In this document: positions 1-6,178 of the stretch, one piece after another | How positions within the stretch are numbered: the stretch's first letter is position 1 | Layout of the letters: each line of letters starts with the position of its first letter | Source: an uncultured Ruminococcus sp. | Lineage (GTDB): Bacteria; Bacillota; Clostridia; Oscillospirales; Ruminococcaceae | Length of the DNA stretch: 7,410 nucleotides | Reading direction: 5' to 3' | Assembly: GCA_945876405.1 (NCBI GenBank) | Contig: CAMCOJ010000100.1 | Coordinates: forward strand, 1-7,410 | Position numbers and translations under genes: made by a program | Notes under the pieces: generated by a model | What the model saw: the letters and a program-made list of their open reading frames with translations, nothing else | Databases searched by the model: none | Told to the model about the DNA's origin: nothing

Positions 1-46
1 AGATTTCTGCCTGTCTCGTGGGCTCGGAGATGTGTATAAGAGACAG
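1..46 (+). other. Untrimmed Illumina Nextera i7 adapter (artificial sequence)
   Basis: This is library-construction sequence, not genome. Bases 1-4 (AGAT) match the 3' end of the P7 arm. Bases 5-12 (TTCTGCCT) match the i7 index N703 as it reads in the primer. Bases 13-46 are the complete 34-base Nextera read-2 adapter, from GTCTCGTGGG to AGAGACAG. Its last 19 bases (28-46) are the Tn5 mosaic end used in tagmentation. The order P7 tail, index, adapter, insert is exactly that of a sequenced Nextera fragment, so the assembler ran the contig end into adapter. Genomic sequence begins at about base 47. The assignment rests on recognising the published adapter sequence. Confidence 0.98.
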
Positions 47-47
47 A

Positions 48-248
48 AGTGATGTTAAAGGCGATATCAACTGTGACGGAAAGGCTGACGTTACAGACCT
101 TTCCGTGATGTGTCTTGCTATGATTGGTGATTTAACTCTCGATGATGGTCAGATTACCATCTGCGATGTGGACGAAAGCGGTAAATTTGATATGGCGGAT
201 CTGGCACACTATAAGAGTTATCTTTCGGGGGTAAGGAAAGAATTATAA
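48..248 (+). CDS. Dockerin type I domain protein, C-terminal fragment (5' end missing)
   Basis: Only the last 67 codons of a larger gene are present; the frame is open from the adapter junction to TAA at 246-248. The fragment is a nearly complete type I dockerin, the calcium-binding module that docks an enzyme or structural protein onto a cohesin of a scaffoldin in a cellulosome. Two F-hand repeats are visible. Loop 1 (about 63-98) reads DINCDGKADVTD, with D/N/D/D/D at ligand positions 1, 3, 5, 9 and 12. Loop 2 (about 165-200) reads DVDESGKFDMAD, with D/D/S/D/D at the same positions. Each is followed by a short helix, the second ending in YKSYLSG. The C-terminal position is usual for dockerins. 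The catalytic or binding module that would reveal the protein's job lies off the contig. Translation starting at GTG 18 or ATG 30 would add the residues MGSEMCIRDR, which are adapter-encoded and not real. Confidence 0.9.
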   Translation, partial: SDVKGDINCDGKADVTDLSVMCLAMIGDLTLDDGQITICDVDESGKFDMADLAHYKSYLSGVRKEL

Positions 249-262
249 ATATATTTGATATT

Positions 263-306
263 AAAAAAATGTCAGACGCATAAATCCTATGCGTCTGACA
301 TTTTTA
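263..306. terminator. Bidirectional intrinsic terminator between the convergent dockerin gene and araD
   Basis: A perfect 14-base-pair inverted repeat pairs 269-282 (ATGTCAGACGCATA) with 288-301 (TATGCGTCTGACAT) around a 5-base loop (AATCC). The A run at 263-268 can extend the stem against T 302-305. The T run at 301-305 follows the hairpin for plus-strand transcripts leaving the dockerin gene. The A run at 263-269 becomes a U run for minus-strand transcripts leaving araD. It lies 14 bases after the dockerin stop and 8 bases from the araD stop, which fits a shared Rho-independent terminator for two convergent units. Confidence 0.92.
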
Positions 307-314
307 TATCAATT

Positions 315-1013
315 TTATCCCTTCTGTCCGTAATAAGCATTCGGTCCGTGCTTACGCATGTAATGCTTATTAATAAGATAGTCAGGTGCCGGCCGGACAT
401 TTCCGTTGAGCTGTTCAGTAAGAATTGACATGCGGGCTATCTCTTCGAGAACAACAGCGTGATAAACAGCCGCAGCTGCATCTTTGCCCCAGGTGAACGG
501 TCCGTGATTAGCACATATTACACCGGGAACAGCAACTACTCTGAGGTTCCTTTCTGTAAATGTTTCGATTATCACTTTACCTGTATTTTTCTCATAGTCC
601 TCATCAAGTTCTTCTTTTGTCAGTCCTCTTGTACATGGAACAGGTCCGTAAAAATAATCTGCGTGGGTAGTTCCGTAACAGGGGATATCCCTTTGAGCCT
701 GAGCCCATGCCACAGCATTTGTACTGTGAGTGTGAACTATTCCGCCTATCTCGGGATATTTTTTATAAAGCTCAATGTGTGTTTTTGTATCCGATGAAGG
801 ATTAAGACTACCTTCTATAATATTTCCGTCGAGGTCAAGAGCTACGAGCTTGTCGGGGGTGAGTTCGTCGTACTCAACACCCGAAGGCTTAATCAGAACG
901 ATTCCGGTTTCACGGTCAATTCCGGACACGTTGCCCCAGGTAAAAGTTACAAGATTCCTCTTTGGAAGTTCCATGTTGGCTTCATAAACTTCTTTTCTTA
1001 ATTTATCAAGCAT
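315..1013 (-). CDS. araD: L-ribulose-5-phosphate 4-epimerase
   Basis: This cytoplasmic zinc-dependent enzyme of the class II aldolase/AraD family converts L-ribulose 5-phosphate to D-xylulose 5-phosphate, the last step of arabinose catabolism. The 232 residues match E. coli AraD (231 residues) along the whole length. Visible landmarks, counted from the chosen start, are TWGNVS with Asn28, IKPSG with Lys42, PSSDT with Asp75, the metal-binding pair HTH at His94/His96, [10 protein letters not shown] with Asp119, the third metal histidine in NHGPFTWGK (His170), and the C-terminal HGPNAYYGQ with Tyr228. All match residues known as zinc ligands or catalytic in the family. I start at ATG 1013 because AAGGAG at 1027-1022 is 8 bases upstream and the start then aligns with E. 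coli AraD. A GTG at 1022 would overlap that ribosome binding site. It is the last gene of the operon, 12 bases after araA. Confidence 0.97.
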   Translation of the reverse strand: MLDKLRKEVYEANMELPKRNLVTFTWGNVSGIDRETGIVLIKPSGVEYDELTPDKLVALDLDGNIIEGSLNPSSDTKTHIELYKKYPEIGGIVHTHSTNAVAWAQAQRDIPCYGTTHADYFYGPVPCTRGLTKEELDEDYEKNTGKVIIETFTERNLRVVAVPGVICANHGPFTWGKDAAAAVYHAVVLEEIARMSILTEQLNGNVRPAPDYLINKHYMRKHGPNAYYGQKG

Positions 1014-1021
1014 TTTTAACA

Positions 1022-1027
1022 CTCCTT
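1022..1027 (-). promoter_or_regulatory. araD ribosome binding site overlapping the araA stop codon
   Basis: On the minus strand the sequence reads TAAGGAG, so the araA stop TAA (1028-1026) shares bases with the AAGGAG Shine-Dalgarno of araD. The spacer to ATG 1013 is 8 bases. This excludes the GTG at 1022 as start. It also suggests that ribosomes finishing araA help load araD, although coupling itself is inferred. Confidence 0.85.
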
Positions 1028-2492
1028 ATTTGAGTTTCCATACTAAATCTGAAACAAGAAGATCGTGTTCAAGTGATTCCACAGTAGTGTCTTTGGTTAT
1101 ATGAACATATTCTATATCCATCATGTTTGCCCAGTCATGCATCTGTTCGGCTGTAACATCATAGCTTAAAACAGTATGATGAGCACCTCCGGCAGTGATC
1201 CAGCATTCAAGACCTGTTCTAAGGTCAGGCAAAGCCTTCCACATCACTCTTGCAACAGGGAGGTTCGGCATTTCCATGATAGGTTTTACACATTCGATAT
1301 CCTGTACGATAAGTCTGAATCTTCCGCCCATGTCGATAAGACTTGCAACGATGGCAGAGCCTGCTTTTCCTTCAAATACAAGACGAGCAGGATCTTTTTC
1401 ATTCATGCCTATTCCGAGATGGTGGGTTTCAATTCTCGGTCTGCCCTCTGCAAGGCTTGGACATACTTCAAGCATGTGAGCACCAAGGCTGTATTCGTTT
1501 CCTTTTACAAGGTGGTATGTGTAGTCTTCCATGAATGCAGAGGAACCGTTTCCGTCCTTGCCCATTACTTTCATAACAGATGTAAGGGCTGCAACCTTCC
1601 AGTCGCCTTCGCCGCCGTAGCCGTAGCCCTTTGACATAAGGTGCTGGCTTGCGAGACCAGGGAGCTGTTCCATTCCGTAAAGATCCTGAAATGTGTTGCT
1701 GAATGCCATGCATTTTTCACGCTTAAGCATTTTTTCCATAGCAATTTCTTCTTTTGCCTGATATCTTACTGCATCGATATTGTCCGTTGCGATATCGTAT
1801 GATGCTTTGTATTCTTCCATAAGAGCATCGATTTCAGCTTCTGTGACAAGTGACATTTCTTTTACGAGATCACCGGTAGCCCAGGTATTAACCTGCCAGC
1901 CGAACTTCTTCTGTGCTTCAACCTTGTCGCCCTCAGTAACAGCAACATCACGCATATTGTCACCGAAACGCATAACTCTCATATCTTTTGAGAATGCTGC
2001 TCCGACTGCGGTCTTCATCCATGAGGCAAGTCTTGTCTGAACATCTTCATCCTGCCAGTAACCTGCAATAATCTTTCTTGAACTGCGGAGTCTTGCCCCG
2101 ATAAATCCGTGTTCTCTGTCTCCGTGAGCTGCCTGGTTGAGATTCATGAAGTCCATATCGATTTCTTCGTTTGGAATTTCACGGTTGTACTGTGTGGCAA
2201 AGTGACACCATGGTTTCTGAAGATTTGAAAGACCGTTTATCCACATTTTGCTTGGAGAGAATGTGTGACACCATGTGATGATGCCGGCACAGTTATCGTC
2301 ATAGTTTGCTTCTTTTATAACACTGTTTATTTCATCACTGCTCTTTGCGGTTACTTTGTATTTAACCGGGAAAGGGAGTTTTGAAGAAAGGTGGTCAGCC
2401 ATCTCCTGAGCTCTTGAAGCTACTGTTTTGAGAACTTCTTCACCATATAAAAGCTGTGAACCTACAACAAACCAGAATTCATAATTTTTCAT
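1026..2492 (-). CDS. araA: L-arabinose isomerase
   Basis: This cytoplasmic metal-dependent enzyme interconverts L-arabinose and L-ribulose, the first step of the pathway. At 488 residues it is close to the family norm (E. coli 500). The N-terminus EFWFVVGSQLLYGEE is the family hallmark, and the protein is recognisable end to end. Catalytic and metal residues corresponding to E. coli Glu306, Glu333, His350 and His450 are all present: Glu295 in GGEGDWK, Glu322 in FMEDYTYH, His339 in LGAHMLEVCPS, and the His438/His439 pair in GGAHHTV. ITWCHTFSPSKMWI (about 72-85) and the QYNREIP region (101-107) are also conserved. The start ATG at 2492 is preceded by AAAGGGG with a 9-base spacer. The gene lies 16 bases after the kinase and 12 before araD. 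It appears intact, with no missing key residue. Confidence 0.98.
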   Translation of the reverse strand: MKNYEFWFVVGSQLLYGEEVLKTVASRAQEMADHLSSKLPFPVKYKVTAKSSDEINSVIKEANYDDNCAGIITWCHTFSPSKMWINGLSNLQKPWCHFATQYNREIPNEEIDMDFMNLNQAAHGDREHGFIGARLRSSRKIIAGYWQDEDVQTRLASWMKTAVGAAFSKDMRVMRFGDNMRDVAVTEGDKVEAQKKFGWQVNTWATGDLVKEMSLVTEAEIDALMEEYKASYDIATDNIDAVRYQAKEEIAMEKMLKREKCMAFSNTFQDLYGMEQLPGLASQHLMSKGYGYGGEGDWKVAALTSVMKVMGKDGNGSSAFMEDYTYHLVKGNEYSLGAHMLEVCPSLAEGRPRIETHHLGIGMNEKDPARLVFEGKAGSAIVASLIDMGGRFRLIVQDIECVKPIMEMPNLPVARVMWKALPDLRTGLECWITAGGAHHTVLSYDVTAEQMHDWANMMDIEYVHITKDTTVESLEHDLLVSDLVWKLK

Positions 2493-2501
2493 TTTTACAT
2501 A

Positions 2502-2508
2502 CCCCTTT
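2502..2508 (-). promoter_or_regulatory. araA ribosome binding site (AAAGGGG, weaker type)
   Basis: Directly after the kinase stop codon (2511-2509), the minus strand reads AAAGGGG, then a 9-base spacer to the araA ATG at 2492. It pairs less well with the anti-Shine-Dalgarno than the GGAGG-type sites of the two permeases. It is the only plausible site, and the 16-base gap leaves room for no other signal. Confidence 0.65.
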
Positions 2509-4050
2509 TTATAAAAATTTTACTGCGGCTTTTTCTGCTTCAAGCCCGTTTCTGTATTTTTCAATATATCGGTTAAATCCGTCAGCATCTGCTTTATCCG
2601 GATTAAGAACTGAAACTTCAGCCCTGCTGAATACATTATCATTCAGATACTGTTCAAGTGAAACAGAGGTATCTGAAAGTATATATGAAGCAAGGAGTGC
2701 CATACCATATGGTCCGCCCTCACCAGCGGTTTTCATAACAGTAACTGGAGCATTGCAGGCAGCAGCGAGATACTTCTGACCAACAACCGGCGTTTTGAAA
2801 AGCCCTCCGTGACCTGTAAGCGATTCAATTCTCACACCCTCTTCAGCCAGAATGTCCATGCCTATTTTGAGAGTGGATAAAGTCGAGTAGAGCATTGAGC
2901 GAATGAGATTGGCGAGAGTAAACCTGCTTTCTGCGCTTCTGATAATCATAGGACGTCCCTCGTCAAAGTGTGTTACACTTTCGCCTGCAAGGTAATTGTA
3001 CACCGTGATATCGCCACAGTCTGCATCCCCCTCAAGACTTTTTTCAAAGAGTTTTGTATATATGTCGTTTGATACCTCAGTGCCTGTTATAAGTGATACG
3101 GTTTCCTTAAAGATATTTACCCACGCATTCATGTCGTTTGTACAGTTATTGCAGTGTACCATGGCAACTGGTTTGCCTGTAGGTGTTGTTACCATATCGA
3201 TTTCCGGATATACTTTACTTAGTGGTTTTTCAAGAACTATCATTGAAAAAACTGAAGTACCTGCTGAAACATTTCCAGTGCCTGCAGCTACAGCATTTGT
3301 TGCTGTCATACCTGTTCCTGCGTCTCCCTCAGGCGGTGCAAAAGGAATTCCTGCTGACAGTTTTCCTCCGAGAAGTTCAGATCCTTTTTCAGTAAGTTTA
3401 CCTGCTTCTTTTCCGGCAGTGAGCACTGAAGGAAGGAGATCTCTGATTTTACCGCTGAAGTTCATTTCGGATAACAGATTATCAAACTTGTCAAGCATAC
3501 TTTCATCATAATTCAGAGTATTACTGTCTATCGGAAATATTCCTGATGCTTCACCTATGCCAACTGCATTTACTCCGGTAAGCATATAGTGGACATATCC
3601 GGCAAGGGTGGTTATATGTGCGATTTTTGAAATGTGTTCTTCTTCATTCATTATCGCCTGACAGAGATGGGCTATGCTCCATCTCTGAGGAATATTGAAA
3701 TTAAAGAGTTCTGTAAGCTTGTCAGCAGCTTCTCCTGTGATTGTGTTCTGCCATGTACGGAACGGAACAAGGATATTCCAGTTTTTATCAAATGCAAGAT
3801 ATCCGTGCATCATAGCCGAGATGCCGATTGCATTTACTGAGGAAAGATTATGACCTTCAAGAGAAGCATTAAGTCCCTTCCACACTTCATCGAGGGAATA
3901 TGTCCAGATTTTATTTTCATAGCTGCTTTTCCATGTGTAGTCACCGGAAGAAACAGTATTGAAATGATTGTCTATAAGTACAGCCTTGATACGTGTTGAC
4001 CCAAGTTCTATTCCGAGACAGTTTTTAAAATTCATTGAATTTGTACTCAT
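2509..4050 (-). CDS. FGGY-family carbohydrate kinase, probable L-ribulokinase (non-classical AraB)
   Basis: This is predicted to phosphorylate L-ribulose with ATP to L-ribulose 5-phosphate, joining AraA to AraD. The substrate is inferred from position; the fold is clear from sequence. The 513 residues show the two actin-like FGGY domains. The N-terminal phosphate loop is GIELGSTRIKAVLID (13-27), and the catalytic Asp243 lies in PEGDAGTG. The second phosphate motif is AGTGNVSAGTS (256-266). The adenosine region LTGHGGLFKTP (411-421) and GEGGPYGMALLA (443-454) form the C-terminal domain. Classical AraB is about 560 residues and begins with a GT-SGRA type loop, which is absent here. This is therefore a different FGGY branch, closer in feel to xylulokinase-like proteins often annotated only as carbohydrate kinase. 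The start ATG 4050 has AGGAG (4062-4058) 7 bases upstream. The gene lies 15 bases after the permease gene and 16 before araA. Xylulokinase activity is the main alternative. Confidence 0.88.
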   Translation of the reverse strand: MSTNSMNFKNCLGIELGSTRIKAVLIDNHFNTVSSGDYTWKSSYENKIWTYSLDEVWKGLNASLEGHNLSSVNAIGISAMMHGYLAFDKNWNILVPFRTWQNTITGEAADKLTELFNFNIPQRWSIAHLCQAIMNEEEHISKIAHITTLAGYVHYMLTGVNAVGIGEASGIFPIDSNTLNYDESMLDKFDNLLSEMNFSGKIRDLLPSVLTAGKEAGKLTEKGSELLGGKLSAGIPFAPPEGDAGTGMTATNAVAAGTGNVSAGTSVFSMIVLEKPLSKVYPEIDMVTTPTGKPVAMVHCNNCTNDMNAWVNIFKETVSLITGTEVSNDIYTKLFEKSLEGDADCGDITVYNYLAGESVTHFDEGRPMIIRSAESRFTLANLIRSMLYSTLSTLKIGMDILAEEGVRIESLTGHGGLFKTPVVGQKYLAAACNAPVTVMKTAGEGGPYGMALLASYILSDTSVSLEQYLNDNVFSRAEVSVLNPDKADADGFNRYIEKYRNGLEAEKAAVKFL

Positions 4051-4057
4051 ATTATTT

Positions 4058-4062
4058 CTCCT
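4058..4062 (-). promoter_or_regulatory. Kinase ribosome binding site
   Basis: AGGAG stands 7 bases before ATG 4050, in the 15-base gap after the YjfF-like permease stop. Its spacing favours Met1 over the in-frame ATG five codons downstream (4035). Confidence 0.8.
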
Positions 4063-4065
4063 GTA

Positions 4066-5082
4066 TTAATGATGAGATTTGTTCTTTCCTGAGAGAACAA
4101 CACTCTGAATTACAATAAAGAGACAAATCATGGCAGCAACTGTGATATTTGTCCACCATGCGTCATCAAGACCGAGTGATGATACGATGTTCTTGATTGT
4201 ACTGAGTGACAGAACTCCGAAGAGGGTACCGATAATGTTTCCAGAACCGCCGGTAAGCATTGTGCCACCGATTATGGAAGATGCAATAGCATTCATTTCA
4301 GCACCGCTTGCGTGTGAAGGTGAACCTGAGCCAGCATGCATAAAGTATACGAAACCACCGATGCCGGCGAGAATTCCGCAGATGAGGTAAGCAAAGAATT
4401 TTGTCCGTTTAACATTGATTCCAAGCATATTTGCACTCTGGCTGTTTCCGCCGATTGCATAAAATCCTCTTCCGAGTTTAAACCACTTGAGGAAGACAAA
4501 GAGAATTAAAACAGTGAGAAGTGCTACTACAACACCTATTTCGACATATGCCGGAATAAATGTGCCTTTCTTGTTGTATGAACCAATTCCAGGAAGAAGA
4601 ATTCTTGCATTCTTGAGTGCCTGAAATTCCTCGTTTTCAACATTGAACTGTGTGCTGTTTACTATTGTCGTCATGCCTCTTGCGAAGAACATACCGGCAA
4701 GAGTTACGATGAACGGCTGAACGTCAAGGTATGCAATCAGGAATCCCTGAATGAGTCCGAAGAGCGTTCCTATTCCAAGAGCGATAAGTATGGAGGTAAA
4801 GACGTTTCCGCCTTTAAAGTCAAGGTTTACTGCACAGCACATGCAGACGAGAGAGGTAACTGCACCTACGGAAATATCGATACCACCAGTAATCATTACA
4901 AGGCTCATACCACATGAGATTATTATGAGGGCAGCATTTTCGTTGAGAATGTTACAGAATGACTGTGGCTTTGTAAAACCGCCTCCGAGGAATAACACTG
5001 CACCAAGATACATCACAAGAAATACGGATATGGTGATGACGAGAAGGAGGTTTGAGTCAGTAAGTTTTTTCCTTGTTTTCAT
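4066..5082 (-). CDS. Sugar ABC transporter permease, YjfF-like
   Basis: This is an integral membrane subunit of a CUT2-type (ribose/galactofuranose family) sugar importer, expected to pair with the permease encoded just upstream to form the transmembrane channel. The 338 residues are close to E. coli YjfF. There is a basic N-terminus (MKTRKKLTD), then about eight to ten hydrophobic segments, roughly at 11-33, 49-65, 70-86, 94-118, 121-140, 178-199, 226-249, 282-300 and 312-330. The family motif GGIDISVG is at 66-73. The cytoplasmic coupling-loop region AEMNAIASSIIGGTMLTGGSG (261-281) should contact the ATPase. The start is ATG 5082, with AAGGAGG (5098-5092) 9 bases upstream. The frame extends to a TTG at 5118, but that lies inside the previous gene and has no such site. 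The upstream gene's TGA is separated from this ATG by a single base (TGATATG), so coupled translation is likely. The substrate is inferred as L-arabinose from the enzymes downstream. Confidence 0.93.
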   Translation of the reverse strand: MKTRKKLTDSNLLLVITISVFLVMYLGAVLFLGGGFTKPQSFCNILNENAALIIISCGMSLVMITGGIDISVGAVTSLVCMCCAVNLDFKGGNVFTSILIALGIGTLFGLIQGFLIAYLDVQPFIVTLAGMFFARGMTTIVNSTQFNVENEEFQALKNARILLPGIGSYNKKGTFIPAYVEIGVVVALLTVLILFVFLKWFKLGRGFYAIGGNSQSANMLGINVKRTKFFAYLICGILAGIGGFVYFMHAGSGSPSHASGAEMNAIASSIIGGTMLTGGSGNIIGTLFGVLSLSTIKNIVSSLGLDDAWWTNITVAAMICLFIVIQSVVLSGKNKSHH

Positions 5083-5083
5083 A

Positions 5084-6178
5084 TCAGTGAGCCTCCTTTT
5101 CTGTTTTTCCGGAAGCAAGATTCTTCTTTAATGAACCGAGCTTTTCACGTACCACAGGAGCACTGAGAACAACAAGAACAATTACAACAACCGCCTTGTA
5201 TGCCGGAAGAGCACTTGAAGGAACATCAAACTTGTAAAGTGTGATTGTAAGGAACTGAATTACATATGCACCCAGGATTGATGAAGCCATGTTGAACTTA
5301 CCGCCGCTGAGAGCGTTTCCGCCAAGGGCTACAGCAAGAATTGCATCCATCTCTATATCCTTTGCAATAACTGAGTAGTTGATTGTTGAAAGGCGGCTTA
5401 CTTTTATGAAACCTGAAACTGCAACGCAGAGACCAAGTATAACATATGTAATGAATTTTATGAACTGTGGATTAAGACCGTTAAGTCTTGAGGATTCGGA
5501 GTTTATTCCGACAGCCTGTGTAAAGAGTCCGAGTTTTGTGAATCTAAGAACAAGTGCCGTAATTATCATGCATATGACTGCGATAAAAACAGGGGAGGGT
5601 ATCGGAATACCAGGGAAGAAGTTTCCGAAGTAACCAAATGAAGGATCACTTATAATCGGCAGCTGATTGTTATTTATCCATGCTGCAATTGACCTGCCGG
5701 CAGTAAAGAGGATAAGTGTGGCAACCATCGGCTGAAGTTTGAAGTAAGCAACGAGCACACCGTTAAATGCACCGAAAAGCATTGCTACTATGCAGCAGAT
5801 AAGAAAAGCCACGATAATCGGAGCGTGCATTGTTTCCGGTCTTGCTTCTGTTCCGCAGAGAACTCTGAGTACGACACTTCCGGAAAGGGCTATTGCAGCG
5901 CCTACTGAGATATCCTGACCGCCTGAAGAAGCAGTAACAAGTGTCATTCCGATTGCCAGAATAACAAGTTCTGATGCGTTATCAAGAATTGTTATAAGAT
6001 TTCCTTTAAGAACGGGATCACCGTTGCTGTTGTTTCCAAAATATATTTTGAAGAATGAAGGATCAGCAATAAGGTTGAAGAGTATGAGTATCAGAAGTGC
6101 AGCGATAGGAATAAAAATCTGTTTTCTGATTAGTTTCATAAAGAAATTCTGATCCGTTGTTGATTTTTTTCCAGACAT
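5084..6178 (-). CDS. Sugar ABC transporter permease, YtfT-like
   Basis: This is the partner membrane permease of the same CUT2-type importer. Its 364 residues are slightly longer than E. coli YtfT (about 340). A polar N-terminal tail (1-19) precedes the first membrane helix (20-38). Further hydrophobic segments are near 68-84, 92-108, 119-146, 149-167, 196-213, 239-260, 297-315 and 325-341. The motif GGQDISVG (86-93) is the counterpart of GGIDISVG in the other permease. DIEMDAILAVALGGNALSGG (274-293) is the coupling-loop region that meets the ATPase. The last 25 residues are basic and cytoplasmic. ATG 6178 overlaps the ATPase stop by one base (TAATG) and is served by a GGAGGTGA site at 6195-6188. 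The family assignment is firm; the YtfT versus YjfF labels rest on motif resemblance and gene order. Confidence 0.93.
   Translation of the reverse strand: MSGKKSTTDQNFFMKLIRKQIFIPIAALLILILFNLIADPSFFKIYFGNNSNGDPVLKGNLITILDNASELVILAIGMTLVTASSGGQDISVGAAIALSGSVVLRVLCGTEARPETMHAPIIVAFLICCIVAMLFGAFNGVLVAYFKLQPMVATLILFTAGRSIAAWINNNQLPIISDPSFGYFGNFFPGIPIPSPVFIAVICMIITALVLRFTKLGLFTQAVGINSESSRLNGLNPQFIKFITYVILGLCVAVSGFIKVSRLSTINYSVIAKDIEMDAILAVALGGNALSGGKFNMASSILGAYVIQFLTITLYKFDVPSSALPAYKAVVVIVLVVLSAPVVREKLGSLKKNLASGKTEKEAH
5092..5098 (-). promoter_or_regulatory. Ribosome binding site of the YjfF-like permease, inside the preceding gene
   Basis: AAGGAGG lies within the last codons of the YtfT-like permease gene, 9 bases before ATG 5082. 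It decides the start in favour of that ATG over the in-frame TTG at 5118. Confidence 0.85.

Noticed and set aside
28..46. A 19-base Tn5 mosaic end that could be called a transposon terminus
   Set aside because: It is embedded in the full Nextera adapter next to an i7 index, so it comes from library preparation and not from a resident transposon.
459..797. Plus-strand open frame of 112 codons opposite araD
   Set aside because: It lies wholly antisense to a well-conserved gene, has no recognisable motif, and is cysteine- and serine-rich as expected from the antisense reading of coding sequence.
1014..1022. GTG at 1022 as the araD start, adding three residues
   Set aside because: It overlaps the AAGGAG ribosome binding site and leaves no spacer. 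ATG 1013 has an 8-base spacer and aligns with the start of E. coli AraD.
1176..1634. Plus-strand open frame of 152 codons opposite araA
   Set aside because: It is fully antisense to the catalytic half of araA, with no domain or motif. Two other plus-strand frames overlap the same stretch, as expected for shadows of a constrained gene.
2493..2508. Possible operator or catabolite-control site in the gaps between kinase, araA and araD
   Set aside because: The gaps of 12 to 16 bases are filled by ribosome binding sites, and I see no palindrome or cre-like sequence in them.
2996..3511. Plus-strand open frame of 171 codons opposite the kinase gene
   Set aside because: It is antisense to the conserved core of the FGGY kinase. 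The composition is low in information (Ser, Pro, Val rich), and no family resemblance is visible.
5083..5118. TTG at 5118 as the start of the YjfF-like permease, giving a 35-base overlap with the previous gene
   Set aside because: ATG 5082 has AAGGAGG at 9 bases and begins with a typical basic N-terminus before the first membrane helix.
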